NCBI RefSeq assembly: GCF_033963835.1
Contig: NZ_JAXBME010000012.1
Span: 62,001 to 126,000 of the forward strand
Reading direction: 5' to 3'
Source: Cytobacillus sp. IB215665
GTDB lineage: Bacteria > Bacillota > Bacilli > Bacillales > SM2101
DNA: 64,000 nt
Both the position numbers and the translations under genes were made by a program. The notes under the pieces were generated by a model that made no database searches, was not told where the DNA came from, and worked only from the letters and a program-made list of their open reading frames with translations. Below, piece by piece: positions 1 through 9,079 of this stretch. Positions within the stretch are counted from its first letter, which is position 1; the number at the start of each line of letters is the position of its first letter.

Positions 1-2
1 TA

Positions 3-206
3 TTCTTTCGGCCAGCTTTGAACGTAGAAGTAAAGCGCATGGCGGCGGTATTTGGTGTTATTACTTTTACCATTGTCCATTGGATTCTACCATATGCTAT
101 TAATGAATGGCAAAGCCGTCCATTATTTATTGAGCATGAACTTGGTTCAGTATATACAATTAACTTTCAAGATGAATATAGTATAGGAATCCATTTAAAG
201 GTCTAA
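3..206 (+). CDS. C-terminal end of an unrecognised membrane protein (5' truncated)
   Basis: The frame is open from the left window edge to a TAA at 204-206, so only about the last 67 residues are present. They contain one hydrophobic stretch (residues about 13-31, AVFGVITFTIVHWILPYAI) followed by a polar tail with several acidic residues, which suggests the last membrane segment of an integral membrane protein. A TTG at 18 could serve as an internal start, but no Shine-Dalgarno sequence precedes it, so I read this as the tail of a longer gene. I do not recognise the family. An inverted repeat just downstream may end the transcript. Confidence 0.45.
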   Translation, partial: FFRPALNVEVKRMAAVFGVITFTIVHWILPYAINEWQSRPLFIEHELGSVYTINFQDEYSIGIHLKV

Positions 207-212
207 ATAATA

Positions 213-245
213 CAAGTACACCACTAAATATTAGTGATGTACTTG
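213..245 (+). terminator. Stem-loop after the truncated gene
   Basis: CAAGTACA-C-CACTAA, an ATA loop, then TTAGTG-A-TGTACTTG: fourteen pairs with one mismatch. The downstream sequence is AT-rich but has no clean T run, so terminator function is inferred. Confidence 0.4.
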
Positions 246-385
246 ATCATTATTATTATATAATGTGTGACATAACAGACGAATATAAACTCAATCTATA
301 AAAAAACAATATTCATTCATCTTTAACTTAATAAATTCCTATAAATTCCTTCTTTTGGCTGGTGCCTTCAAAGAGGTTTACTATC

Positions 386-1534
386 TTAATAGTTTAAAAC
401 AAAATTCTCTATACGATTTAAACCCTCCGTTAAAGTTTCCATAGAATACGCGTACGATAGTCGAATATAGTCTTCTCCATAAGAGGAGAAAGCACTTCCA
501 GGAACGACGGCTACCCTTGCTTCCGTAACTAATTTTATTGCAAACTCATAGGATGTTAACTGGAATTGTTTAATAGACGGAAATATATAAAATGCACCAG
601 TAGGTTTAGTAACTGGAAGCCCAATTTTTTCTAGTCGACTTTCGACATATTCCAATCTTTGTCGATATGTATCTTTCATTGGAATAGCATCATTTTTCCC
701 ATTAGTGAGTGCTTCATAAGCAGCTTTCTGGGAAATAGAGGATGCGCAAGAAACATTATATTGATGGACTTTTAATATATGTTTAACTAGGTAAGACGGT
801 GCAAATAAAAAACCAATACGCCACCCGGTCATTGAGTGAGATTTACTTAGCCCGTTAATGACTATCGTTTTATTTGGTAAATAGCTTGCAATTGAATGAT
901 GTCTTCCTGTGAACACGAGTTCACTATAAATTTCATCTGATAGAACAAAAATATTTTTATCTTTTAATAATGCCGCAATTTCCTCCAACTCATCAGGTGT
1001 GAGGGTAACTCCAGTTGGATTTGAAGGGTAAGGTAATACAATACAACGTGTTTTCTCAGTAATATGTTCTTCGATCGATTTTGCCGTCAGTTTAAAATCA
1101 CTCATCGTCGTATCAACATGAATAGCCTTTGCACCACAAAGTTTTATGATTGGTTCGTAACCTGGATAAACTGGACCAGGAAGTATAACCTCTGTACCTT
1201 CTTCTAAAATTGTTCTAAAAGCGATATCTATTGCCTGACTTGCACCTATCGTGACAATGACTTCATTTTCTGGATCATATTGCAAACGGTATTTCTCCAA
1301 TACAAAAGTTGATGCTGCTCTTCGTAATGCTAGGTCACCTGCATTAGGAGTGTATGTAGTATAGTTTTTTGTTATAGATTCAATACCTGCATCTTTAATA
1401 TGGTTAGGTGTATGAAAATCAGGTTGGCCGATTGTTAAAGATATAACGTCTTCAAAATCTGCAACAAAGTTAAAAAATTTTCGAATGCCAGATATCTCAA
1501 TGTTTTTTACACGTGAATTAATAAGGTGTTCCAT
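386..1534 (-). CDS. patA: Aminotransferase A, N-acetyl-LL-diaminopimelate aminotransferase type
   Basis: Class I/II PLP aminotransferase of 382 residues, closely similar over its full length to B. subtilis PatA, which acts in the acetylated branch of diaminopimelate/lysine synthesis. Visible family features are GQPDFHTP near the N-terminus, SNPTG, the SDEIYSEL strand, and NGLSKSHSMTGWRIGF containing the PLP-binding lysine. An ATG four codons upstream (1546) is also open, but GGAAGG abuts it directly. The same Shine-Dalgarno sits about 9 bases before the ATG at 1534, which gives the family N-terminus MEHL, so I chose 1534. In B. subtilis patA neighbours cheV; here cheV lies 9 kb away. Confidence 0.93.
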   Translation of the reverse strand: MEHLINSRVKNIEISGIRKFFNFVADFEDVISLTIGQPDFHTPNHIKDAGIESITKNYTTYTPNAGDLALRRAASTFVLEKYRLQYDPENEVIVTIGASQAIDIAFRTILEEGTEVILPGPVYPGYEPIIKLCGAKAIHVDTTMSDFKLTAKSIEEHITEKTRCIVLPYPSNPTGVTLTPDELEEIAALLKDKNIFVLSDEIYSELVFTGRHHSIASYLPNKTIVINGLSKSHSMTGWRIGFLFAPSYLVKHILKVHQYNVSCASSISQKAAYEALTNGKNDAIPMKDTYRQRLEYVESRLEKIGLPVTKPTGAFYIFPSIKQFQLTSYEFAIKLVTEARVAVVPGSAFSSYGEDYIRLSYAYSMETLTEGLNRIENFVLNY

Positions 1535-1721
1535 GTTAACGTACATCCTTCCGAAAAAAATTTAAAGGTTGTCTCATATAAAAAGATTAAGATTAGTATA
1601 TAAATAATGACTGCATTTGTCCAAAAAAGATGAAATCATTCGAAAGAAATGATTTAAAAAACGCCGAATTTTTACAAGTTTCTCTAAAATACTGTGATAA
1701 AGTAATAGAACATTTTATAGA

Positions 1722-1818
1722 AAGGCTTCTTTCGTACCTTTGTTATTGTCACTGCATTTAAAACTGCGATAAGAGGTTTTATGCAACAGTCATCACGTTA
1801 ACGACGAATTCAAGCCTT
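1722..1818. repeat. Dispersed MITE-like repeat, short copy
   Basis: Starts AAGGCTTCTTTCGTACC with TTTGTT following, and ends GCAACAGTCATC...CAAGCCTT. These match the two ends of the dispersed family, with imperfect terminal inverted repeats AAGGCT/AAGCCTT. It fills much of the 307-base gap between patA and the next gene. Confidence 0.5.
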
Positions 1819-1841
1819 AGTAAAAAAGGGAGGAAGAAAAC

Positions 1842-2078
1842 ATGGAGTATGAACTTAGTTGTAAAGGGAGTGCCTTACCTTGTGAAGTGACAATTGACGA
1901 AGACAATGGGAGGTATATGATTCGTAAAGCGGATTCTAGTGGTGAAATTTTTAATAGTCCAGTGGAGCTAGTTAGGTGGATTGTTGAGAATTGGCATCCT
2001 GAAGACTTTCGAGACCAGACTCAATTTACTAATATGGTGAAGGAAATTCAATCCTATTTTCCTATCAATAACAAATAG
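1842..2078 (+). CDS. Small conserved-looking hypothetical protein
   Basis: A 78-residue acidic soluble protein with no signal peptide or membrane segment, preceded by a good ribosome site (GGGAGGAAGAAAAC-ATG). Two cysteines lie in the first fifteen residues (SCKGSALPC), and a tryptophan-rich middle (RWIVENWHPEDF) suggests a compact fold. I do not recognise a family. It ends 59 bases before the aminotransferase gene and may share its transcript. Codon use and the ribosome site support a real gene; the function is unknown. Confidence 0.6.
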   Translation: MEYELSCKGSALPCEVTIDEDNGRYMIRKADSSGEIFNSPVELVRWIVENWHPEDFRDQTQFTNMVKEIQSYFPINNK

Positions 2079-2137
2079 ATTTATGTCAGCTACGATTGTT
2101 TGCTGCAACCATTAATTAATTGAAAGGCGGGAGGTAT

Positions 2138-3496
2138 ATGGAACGAGAAACAACAGCAAAGGATATGATGATGAAGGATGACCATTATGTCTGGCACTCC
2201 ATGAAACCATATGACCCTAAATCGACGATGGTAATAAGTCAAGCAAAAGGATCTTGGATAACTGATATAAACGGAAATAAATATTTAGATGCAATGTCTG
2301 GACTATGGTGTGTAAATGTAGGGTATGGACGTAAAGAGCTTGCTGAAGCCGCATATGACCAATTATTGCAATGTCCATATGTCCCACTTACTCAAAGTCA
2401 CATACCAGCTATTCATTTAGCCGAAAAGCTCACTAAACTGTTGGGCGATGATTATGTTTTCTTTTTCTCAAATAGTGGTTCCGAAGCAAATGAAACCGCA
2501 TTTAAAATTGTCAGACAATATCATCAACAACGTGGTGACCATCACCGATACAAAATTATATCTCGTTATAGAGGTTATCATGGTAATACCTTTGGTTCGT
2601 TAGCTGCTACAGGTCAGGCACAAAGGAAGTATAAATATGAACCGCTTGCTTCAGGTTTTATTCATGTGGCCCCACCAGATGCTTACAGGTGTGAAGAGGA
2701 CACTATTGCAAAAGACCCTGTTGATTTAGCGTCTGTTAAAGCTATTGATCACGTGATGACATGGGAGTTAAGCGAGACGATGGCTGCTGTAATTATGGAA
2801 CCGATCATTACGGGTGGTGGTATTTTAATGCCCCCAGATGGGTATATGAAAGGTGTAAAAAAAGTATGTGAAAAACATGGTTCCCTCCTTATATCAGATG
2901 AAGTCATTTGCGGTTTTGGTCGAACTGGGGAGCCATTTGGATACATGAATTATGATGTTAAACCGGACATTATTACAATGGCAAAAGGAATTACGAGTGC
3001 TTACCTACCTTTAGCTGCAACAGCTGTTCGGAAAAATATTTATGAATCGTTTAATGGTTCAGAGCAATATGATTTTTTCCGACATGTCAATACTTTTGGG
3101 GGTAACCCTGCAGCTTGTGCGCTTGCAATGAAAAATATTGATATTATGGAGCAGGAACAGCTCTTTGAGCGATCAAAAAGCGTAGGTTCAGCTATATTAC
3201 AAGAGTTTGATGAGAGGCTTGAAGATCATCCCTACGTGGGAGATATACGAGGGAAGGGGCTGCTAATCGGAATAGAATTAGTTAACGATAAAGTCTCTAA
3301 ACAACCATTAGCTATTGACAAAGTAAATAAAGTAATTGAGGTTTGTAAAAACCACGGGGTAATCATTGGGAAAAATGGGATGACTGTTTCAGGGTATAAC
3401 AATGTTTTGACAATTGCACCACCTTTAACGATTAAGGATGAAGATGTGAATTTATTAATTAAAGTTGTTACGCAAGCATTAGATGCAATCCATTAA
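2138..3496 (+). CDS. Class III PLP-dependent aminotransferase (omega-amino acid:pyruvate type, YhxA-like)
   Basis: 452 residues, the usual size for class III aminotransferases. Visible motifs are GLWCVNVGYGR near the N-terminus, the cofactor loop NSGSEANETAFK, YRGYHGNTFGS, EPIITGGGILMPP, the aspartate strand LLISDEVICGFGRTG and the PLP lysine in TMAKGITS. Relatives move the amino group of beta-alanine, GABA or other omega-amino acids to pyruvate or 2-oxoglutarate; the substrate cannot be read here. An in-frame TTG at 2120 is rejected because the ribosome site (GGCGGGAGG) lies between it and the ATG at 2138. ald follows on the same strand, and Ald makes pyruvate from alanine, so an amino-acid catabolic pairing is plausible. 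Confidence 0.85.
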   Translation: MERETTAKDMMMKDDHYVWHSMKPYDPKSTMVISQAKGSWITDINGNKYLDAMSGLWCVNVGYGRKELAEAAYDQLLQCPYVPLTQSHIPAIHLAEKLTKLLGDDYVFFFSNSGSEANETAFKIVRQYHQQRGDHHRYKIISRYRGYHGNTFGSLAATGQAQRKYKYEPLASGFIHVAPPDAYRCEEDTIAKDPVDLASVKAIDHVMTWELSETMAAVIMEPIITGGGILMPPDGYMKGVKKVCEKHGSLLISDEVICGFGRTGEPFGYMNYDVKPDIITMAKGITSAYLPLAATAVRKNIYESFNGSEQYDFFRHVNTFGGNPAACALAMKNIDIMEQEQLFERSKSVGSAILQEFDERLEDHPYVGDIRGKGLLIGIELVNDKVSKQPLAIDKVNKVIEVCKNHGVIIGKNGMTVSGYNNVLTIAPPLTIKDEDVNLLIKVVTQALDAIH

Positions 3497-3715
3497 TTGA
3501 ACGAATGATAGTTGTGTCATTTTTATATAGAGTAGTAACAATACTTCAACTACATACATTTTTGTTCTAAAATCGAAAGTTTAAATTTAAGATAAGGGCT
3601 GTTTAAATATTGCTTAGAACTACTCAATCTTGACAGTTAAATTTGATAAGTCTTGTTAAAGGTAACTTGAATGATCTCACAACAAATAAAGTTTGGTCGA
3701 AAGGATGGTGATAAG

Positions 3716-4846
3716 ATGAGAGTTGGCATTCCAAAAGAAATAAAAACAAGTGAAAGTAGAGTAGCGCTTACACCAGCTGGCGTACTACATTTAACGCGAG
3801 CAGGCCATAAAGTTTTTATTGAAAGTGGTGCTGGCCTACAATCTGGTTTTTTTGATGAATTGTATATTGAAGCTGGTGCAGAAATTGTTGAATCTGCAAA
3901 AACAGCTTGGGAATGTGATATGGTGATGAAAGTTAAAGAGCCTTTAACAGAAGAGTATCATTACTTCTATGAGGGATTAATTATATTCACTTATTTGCAT
4001 TTAGCAACAAATAGGGAGCTAACAGAAGCACTCGCCGAGAAAAAAGTAGTTGCTATAGCATATGAAACAGTTCAAATGGAAGACAAGACCTTGCCTTTAT
4101 TAACTCCAATGAGTGAAGTGGCAGGGAGAATGGCTACGCAAATTGGCGCACAGTTTCTAGAAAAATCTAAAGGTGGTAAAGGGGTACTACTTGGAGGAGT
4201 GCCCGGGGTGAAAAGAGGAAAGGTCACGATTATAGGTGGTGGAGTAGTTGGCACTAATGCCGCAAAAATAGCAATAGGGCTTGGGGCAAATGTGTCAATT
4301 ATTGATGTTAATCCAAATAGGCTGAGGGAGCTAGATGACATTTTTGGAACCTCGATTCAAACACTTATGTCTGATCCGTATACAATTGGGCAAGCAGTAT
4401 TAGATTCGGATTTAGTTATAGGAGCAGTACTTATACCTGGGGCAAAGGCACCAAAGCTTGTTTCGTCGGAAATGGTTAGGATGATGGAAGAGAGGTCTGT
4501 TATCGTTGATGTAGCAATCGATCAAGGGGGTATATTTGAAACGACTGATAGGGTAACAACACATAAGGATCCAACGTATGTAACGCATGGTGTAGTTCAT
4601 TATGCTGTAGGAAATATGCCTGGAGCAGTACCAAGAACATCTACAATCGCTTTAACGAATGTCACAATACCATATGCTGTAAATATTGCAAGTAAAGGCT
4701 ATAAATTGGCATGCCTGGACTGTCCAGCTCTGTTAAAAGGTGTCAATGCTGCTGGAGGGTTTATTACGTATAAAGAAGTCGCTGATGCACACAGTCTTTC
4801 GTACAGAGAAGTAAAAACGGCATTAAATGAAGGTCAAAAAGTATAA
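3716..4846 (+). CDS. ald: Alanine dehydrogenase
   Basis: 376 residues, full length for NAD-dependent L-alanine dehydrogenase, which reversibly deaminates alanine to pyruvate and ammonia. Family features are the N-terminal [10 protein letters not shown], the substrate-binding segment with KVKEPL, the Rossmann signature [15 protein letters not shown] at about 170-184, DQGG, and the [21 protein letters not shown] region. An upstream in-frame ATG at 3671 has no ribosome site; AAGGATGGTGATAAG precedes the ATG at 3716 and gives the family start. A TTGACA at 3630-3635, 17 bases from TTGTTA, is a possible promoter with a weak -10. In Bacillus this enzyme supports growth on alanine and sporulation. 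Confidence 0.96.
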   Translation: MRVGIPKEIKTSESRVALTPAGVLHLTRAGHKVFIESGAGLQSGFFDELYIEAGAEIVESAKTAWECDMVMKVKEPLTEEYHYFYEGLIIFTYLHLATNRELTEALAEKKVVAIAYETVQMEDKTLPLLTPMSEVAGRMATQIGAQFLEKSKGGKGVLLGGVPGVKRGKVTIIGGGVVGTNAAKIAIGLGANVSIIDVNPNRLRELDDIFGTSIQTLMSDPYTIGQAVLDSDLVIGAVLIPGAKAPKLVSSEMVRMMEERSVIVDVAIDQGGIFETTDRVTTHKDPTYVTHGVVHYAVGNMPGAVPRTSTIALTNVTIPYAVNIASKGYKLACLDCPALLKGVNAAGGFITYKEVADAHSLSYREVKTALNEGQKV

Positions 4847-4851
4847 AAAGG

Positions 4852-4886
4852 AGGGAGGTGATCAAGTGGTGACCTCCCTATTCTTC
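4852..4886 (+). terminator. Terminator hairpin after ald
   Basis: AGGGAGGT (4852-4859) pairs with ACCTCCCT (4872-4879) across a 12-base loop; TATTCTTCATT follows. The tail is only moderately T-rich. Confidence 0.6.
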
Positions 4887-4946
4887 ATTGTTGAAAAGTG
4901 AAATGAAAAGGAAAAGGTATGATAATACTCAATGGAATTTGATTAA

Positions 4947-5096
4947 CTAATATGTTAAACAAAATGCTCCAAGTACGATAATCAACAGAATGAATAGTAC
5001 AACAATTAACGCAAATGTAGATCCAAAGGCTCCTCCTACTCCAGGACCGTAGCCATATCCAGGATAGCCAGCGCCAGCTACACCGTAGTTACACAT
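4947..5096 (-). CDS. yjcZ: YjcZ-family small sporulation membrane peptide
   Basis: A 49-residue peptide starting MCNYGVAGAG, with a glycine/tyrosine/proline-rich head (GYPGYGYGPGVGG) and one C-terminal hydrophobic helix (FALIVVLFILLIIVLGAF). This is the pattern of the YjcZ/SscA group of small spore-associated peptides, in which a Gly-Tyr-rich head precedes a single membrane helix. A GTGGGGTGAT ribosome site lies 7 bases before the ATG at 5096. The gene is on the opposite strand to ald and the DinB gene. Function in the spore is inferred from the family, and which paralogue it matches cannot be told. Confidence 0.85.
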   Translation of the reverse strand: MCNYGVAGAGYPGYGYGPGVGGAFGSTFALIVVLFILLIIVLGAFCLTY

Positions 5097-5240
5097 TAAT
5101 AAATCACCCCACTTTCTCATTCTCTATATATGTCTATGACATATTTATAATTTTGTCTGTACGAATGTGCATGATTAAAACGTACAATTTATTGTTTAGC
5201 TGAAAAACCATATGAGTGTACAACTTTCATGTGTTTATAT

Positions 5241-5411
5241 AAAGCTTTTTTCGTAAAGTTTGTTGCAAATATTCGTAAATTAAAATTATAAGTTGAAGAT
5301 GTTGTTTTACGTAACTGTCATCGCTTTATCCAAGAAAGGATACCACGCGTTCAAGTTGTATACATGTTTATTTAGTAATATGATAAACAACAATCTATGT
5401 GAAAACAGTTT
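5241..5411. repeat. Dispersed MITE-like repeat, full-length copy
   Basis: Left end AAAGCTTTTTTCG then TAAAGTTTGTTGC; right end ACAACAATCTATG then TGAAAACAGTTTT. Both ends match the family, and the copy is about 170 bp. It lies in the gap between the YjcZ gene and the DinB-fold gene. Confidence 0.65.
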
Positions 5412-5484
5412 TGTATGAATATAGTACCGTATGCTGTTAGTATTATAATCAGTGGAAATATAAGTCAAGAAAGGGTTGGTTTCG

Positions 5485-5982
5485 TTGTCGACAGTTAACG
5501 AAGAATTTTCTAAAACTCTAATACAATCATTGAAGGGTGAGCGTGGGCATATCCCAATTAACAGAGCGCTCTCAGATATTGATGGGCAACTTGCAGGGGA
5601 GAGCATCGAAGGTTTACCATATACAATTTATCAACTTCTAGGTCATATGTCGTATTGGCAGGATTTTTTCTTAGAATTTCTTCAAGGTGGAAACCGTGAC
5701 CTACCAAAGAGTGCAATGGATACTTGGCCAGAGGATAAATCGCCTTCTAGTAATGAAGAATGGGTAAAGATTGTAGAAAATTTTTTAAATGGCATAGATA
5801 AAGCTTGTGAAATAGCACGAAAGATACGACTTGATGAACCGTTACAAAATTGGCCTACTGAAACTCCTGTTAGCTCATTACGTAATATAGCTTCACATAA
5901 TACATATCATTTAGGTGAAATTATTTTAATACGTCGATTGCTTGGCGCATGGCCACCACCTGGTGGAGGCTATCCAGCATAA
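5485..5982 (+). CDS. DinB-fold protein (YfiT/DinB metalloprotein superfamily)
   Basis: 165 residues in the size range of DinB four-helix-bundle proteins. Putative metal-site histidines are visible as LLGHMSYW at about residue 50 and the pair in SHNTYHLGEI near the C-terminus, the usual spacing for this fold. Members include bacillithiol S-transferases and many uncharacterised proteins; the genome encodes bacillithiol synthesis, but no substrate can be assigned. Two TTG codons (5476, 5485) compete as starts. AGAAAGGG abuts the first and is 9-10 bases from the second, so 5485 is preferred. Confidence 0.75.
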   Translation: MSTVNEEFSKTLIQSLKGERGHIPINRALSDIDGQLAGESIEGLPYTIYQLLGHMSYWQDFFLEFLQGGNRDLPKSAMDTWPEDKSPSSNEEWVKIVENFLNGIDKACEIARKIRLDEPLQNWPTETPVSSLRNIASHNTYHLGEIILIRRLLGAWPPPGGGYPA

Positions 5983-6002
5983 AATGAATACATATAAAGC
6001 AA

Positions 6003-6036
6003 AGCTCCAGTAAACCTATTATAGGACACTGGAGCT
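6003..6036 (+). terminator. Hairpin after the DinB-fold gene
   Basis: AGCTCCAGT (6003-6011) pairs with ACTGGAGCT (6028-6036), with an inner CCTA/TAGG helix. The T tract is weak, so this is a probable terminator or stabilising hairpin 21 bases after the stop codon. Confidence 0.6.
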
Positions 6037-6202
6037 ATAACAAAATTGTTTATAAGTAACAAAGGTTTCTTTCGTTAAGAATTTTCGTACTAAGAAATGT
6101 TATTTAACTAGGGTTTGTAGCAACTACTCTTCTTGAATACGGTGATAATTAGCTGTTTCAATTTGAAAGCTAAAATGCCACAGTTTACAAAGAGGTTTTT
6201 AC

Positions 6203-6406
6203 TTAATATCCATAATCCCAATCAACTTCTTCCTCATGCCACATAACAGGTGACACTTGGCCAAATTCTATATTTTTGTTGTCAATTGAGCAATTACATT
6301 GTTGACATCCACACTGTTTTTTTATTTCATGGTATATTGATTTATCAACGTCTTCTAATATTGTTACAGGTCGAGTCTCTTTGAATAAAATTGCTGTACC
6401 CTTCAT
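6203..6406 (-). CDS. Small cysteine-containing hypothetical protein
   Basis: A 67-residue acidic protein with a tight cysteine cluster CGCQQCNC at about residues 32-39, which could hold a metal ion or form disulfides. A strong ribosome site (AAAAAGGGGTGG, 6 bases before ATG 6406) supports expression. There is no signal peptide or membrane segment. It stands alone between the DinB-fold gene and the DUF4386 gene on the opposite strand. I do not recognise a named family; the cluster CxCxxCxC is the only functional hint. Confidence 0.6.
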   Translation of the reverse strand: MKGTAILFKETRPVTILEDVDKSIYHEIKKQCGCQQCNCSIDNKNIEFGQVSPVMWHEEEVDWDYGY

Positions 6407-6802
6407 ATAAATCCACCCCTTTTTACATGCTAATTTATGTTATCAATTGTAGTGATTTTTAAATTCACCTACATTTTATTCCGAGTGATTTATTATGTCT
6501 ATAGTAATGTGAAAGTGTTCACAAATGTGGCACAAATGATCCTCTATTTATTTTCAAACTTTACTTCTAATTAGAAAAGATGTTCACCAGTGGAATGATT
6601 ATTGGTGAAAACAACACTAAAGTGTCTATCGAACTCCAATTTATTCAAGTAATATAGTTACAATCTCACAAATATTTAAGTAGTCATGCTATAGTGACAG
6701 TCATTATTGAGGTTCCATTAGCTCTGATAGGATCCAATATATGTATTTTATTATAGGGAATGGATAAGAAGAAAATAAAGCAACATGATGAGGAGGTGTG
6801 CG
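6407..6802. other. Intergenic region, divergent promoters
   Basis: About 400 bases between divergent genes. I see no gene. There is an inverted repeat TTCACCA (6583-6589) / TGGTGAA (6603-6609) with a 13-base spacer that could be an operator or a short hairpin. AT-rich sequence offers several possible -10 elements but none is decisive. Confidence 0.35.
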
Positions 6803-7489
6803 ATGAGTTCTTACAGGAAAAAAGCCTTATTATTCGGTATTTTATTAATATTAGGATTAGTTTCAGGTATATTCTCAACGGTTCCAGCTTTAGAACAATC
6901 GGATTACCTATTTAAATTATCATCAAGCAAAGTGCAAGTTATGCTCGCTGTGTTTTTTCAATTTTCTATGGCCACTGTATATGTTTGTTTGGCCGTTTTA
7001 TTATATCCAATAATTAAGAAATATAATGAAGGAATAGCTCTTGCATATTTCGGATTCAGAATTATTGGAGCAGCATTTCTTTTTGTTGGAATAGTTTCTC
7101 TACTATTACTATTATTCATTAGTGAACGTTTTATAATAGAAGGTCAGCCAGATCTATCCTATTTCAAAACTATTGGAGAATTGCTTCGATTATATAGAGA
7201 TGGGATGAATCATATTGCAATGATATTACCGTGGAGTATAGGTGGTTTAATACTATATTATTGCTCTTTTCGAATGAATCTTTTTCCTATATGGCTTTCA
7301 ATTTGGGGCTTTATTGGCTGTATTTTAACTCTAGTAGTAACATTTCTCTTGATGTTTGATGTAATTAAATTAATAACACCAATTTATTTTATTATGAATA
7401 CTCCAACAGCTATATTTGAGTTGGTTCTTGCTGTTTATTTGATGATGAAAGGCTTCAATCCAATAGCTGAAGACTCAAATTATAAATGA
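6803..7489 (+). CDS. DUF4386 family multi-pass membrane protein
   Basis: A 228-residue integral membrane protein with about six hydrophobic segments: a first helix with LLFGILLILGLVSGIF, a second around VMLAVFFQFSMATVYVCL, and others at FGFRIIGAAFLFVG, MILPWSIGGLILYY, IWGFIGCILTLV and the C-terminus. The pattern and length fit the DUF4386 family found in many Bacillaceae; no biochemical role is established. An ATG pair at 6785/6788 is in frame, but AGGAGG (6791-6796) lies downstream of it and 6 bases before ATG 6803, so 6803 is the start. The gene stands alone. Confidence 0.8.
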   Translation: MSSYRKKALLFGILLILGLVSGIFSTVPALEQSDYLFKLSSSKVQVMLAVFFQFSMATVYVCLAVLLYPIIKKYNEGIALAYFGFRIIGAAFLFVGIVSLLLLLFISERFIIEGQPDLSYFKTIGELLRLYRDGMNHIAMILPWSIGGLILYYCSFRMNLFPIWLSIWGFIGCILTLVVTFLLMFDVIKLITPIYFIMNTPTAIFELVLAVYLMMKGFNPIAEDSNYK

Positions 7490-7894
7490 GTTAAAATTTG
7501 TGCAACTTGTTTAAAATGTGTTCCCCTAAGTACCTCATTAAATAGAAATTAGTGATTCCATGCTCATTTTATCAACACCTTGATTATATTCTAAAGTTAA
7601 TTATTAGGAGAATAATAGATATAAATGTTGTCAAGTTATTGCTTTTTTTTGAAATGTGTTGCTTTTTTCACTTACTTTTGAGCAACTGCTGATGATTTTC
7701 TAGCCTTTAGAAGTGAAAAGATGCCAAACGTTAGCTAATTACGAAAAGGAACAATTAATGTGAAAACAGCGAAAGTTAATGAATGACTATTGTGGAGTGT
7801 TAATTTGCAAAATAGCACATTTTTAAAATATATTACTCTGATTTGAAATCATTATGATTTATTAAACTTTGACGTGTTAAAGGAGGAGTTTAGG
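7490..7894. other. Intergenic region with a repeat remnant
   Basis: No gene is visible. The right-hand end of the dispersed repeat family is recognisable at about 7738-7771; the rest is AT-rich spacer leading to the oxidoreductase ribosome site AAAGGAGG at 7879-7886. Confidence 0.35.
7738..7771. repeat. Remnant of the dispersed repeat (one end only)
   Basis: TTACGAAAAGGAACAATTAA followed by TGTGAAAACAGC matches the right end of the family; no matching left end is clear within 170 bp. Confidence 0.4.
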
Positions 7895-8887
7895 ATAAAA
7901 GCGATTGTATATGAGCATTTTGGTTCGCCTGATGTCTTAGAACTAAAAGATGTGAAGAAACCAATACCAAAGGACAATGAAGTATTGATTAGAGTATTTG
8001 CAACTTCTATAAATTATGGAGATTTAGTGGCTCGAAATTTTAGTGAAATCACCCCTAGTAAATTTAATATGCCCTTGCTCTTCTGGGCATTTTCTAAATT
8101 TTTCTTCGGACTTAGGAAGCCAAAGATAAATATTCTAGGAAGTGAGTTTGCTGGGCAAATTGAATTAGTAGGAAAAGATGTCAAATCATTTAAACTAGGA
8201 GATGAGGTTTTTGGATATCTCGGTCAAAATATGGGTGCTTATGCACAGTATATTTGTCTAGCAGAAAAAGGGATATTAGCCACTAAACCAACGAATATGA
8301 CTTTTGAGGAAGCAACAGTCGTCCCTTATGGGGCAATGACTGCGTTGAATTTACTTCGAAAAGTAGATGTTCGTAGTGGACAAAAAGTAATTATTAATGG
8401 GGCGTCTGGGAGTATAGGTTCTGCAGCAGTACAAATTGCAAAATACTTTGGTGCGGAAGTCACCGGTGTATGTAGTACTTCGAGAGTCGAATTTGTGAAA
8501 GCTCTGGGGGCTGACAAAGTTATTGATTACACAACTGATGATTTTACTAAAAACGGTGAAACATACGATCTTATTTTTGACATATTGGGCAAGAGTTCGT
8601 TTTTAAAATGTAAAGACTCACTAAAGCAAAATGGTCATTACCTTTTAGCCAGCTTTAAAATAAAGCAGCTTTATGAAATGCTGTGGACTTCAATGTTTAG
8701 CAGTAAGAAAGTAATTTGTGCATTATCAACCGAGAAGGCTGAAGATTTACATTTCCTAAAAGAGCTTATTGAGAAGCGGAAGATAAAGTCACTCATAGAT
8801 AGATCCTTTCCCTTAGAACAGATTGATGATGCTCACAGGTATGTTGAATCCGGACAAAAAAAAGGGTTTGTTGTTATTACTATGTAA
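7895..8887 (+). CDS. NADPH:quinone oxidoreductase-like, zinc-free MDR enzyme; probable ATA start
   Basis: About 330 residues of the medium-chain dehydrogenase/reductase superfamily. The N-terminal GroES-like part contains VYEHFGSPDVLEL and ILGSEFAGQIE, and the cofactor part contains INGASGSIGSAAVQIAKYFGA. The catalytic zinc ligands of alcohol dehydrogenases are absent, as in quinone oxidoreductases. The family start is MKAIVY; here the matching codons are ATA AAA GCG ATT GTA TAT, with AAAGGAGG 8 bases before the ATA at 7895. The only standard upstream start, GTG 7874, precedes the ribosome site and has none of its own. So either ATA is the real start or the start codon has been mutated. Function is inferred from the family. 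Confidence 0.75.
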   Translation: MKAIVYEHFGSPDVLELKDVKKPIPKDNEVLIRVFATSINYGDLVARNFSEITPSKFNMPLLFWAFSKFFFGLRKPKINILGSEFAGQIELVGKDVKSFKLGDEVFGYLGQNMGAYAQYICLAEKGILATKPTNMTFEEATVVPYGAMTALNLLRKVDVRSGQKVIINGASGSIGSAAVQIAKYFGAEVTGVCSTSRVEFVKALGADKVIDYTTDDFTKNGETYDLIFDILGKSSFLKCKDSLKQNGHYLLASFKIKQLYEMLWTSMFSSKKVICALSTEKAEDLHFLKELIEKRKIKSLIDRSFPLEQIDDAHRYVESGQKKGFVVITM

Positions 8888-8894
8888 TTTGTTT

Positions 8895-8952
8895 GGCTCT
8901 TTTCGTAAACTTTGTTGCTTGATTTTTATTGTCTATAGAGAAGAAAAGAGCC
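8895..8952. repeat. Miniature palindromic repeat copy / possible terminator
   Basis: GGCTCTTTTC (8895-8904) and GAAAAGAGCC (8943-8952) are perfect inverted repeats. The left side continues GTAAACTTTGTTGCTTG, as in full copies of the dispersed family. It lies just after the oxidoreductase stop, and on transcription it could fold into a terminator-like hairpin. Confidence 0.6.
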
Positions 8953-9079
8953 GTTATTAACTGTTACAATTACATATTACTTCCTTTTGCTTTTAAGTTC
9001 TGTAATAATTACTATAATGTAAAAAATCCATAATTTAGTAGTAAGAAGGATAGAATTAATAAATGTAAAGGAGAAAACA

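Noticed and set aside
4860-4915. Very short frame after ald starting GTG
   Set aside because: It is only about a dozen codons and lies within the terminator hairpin.
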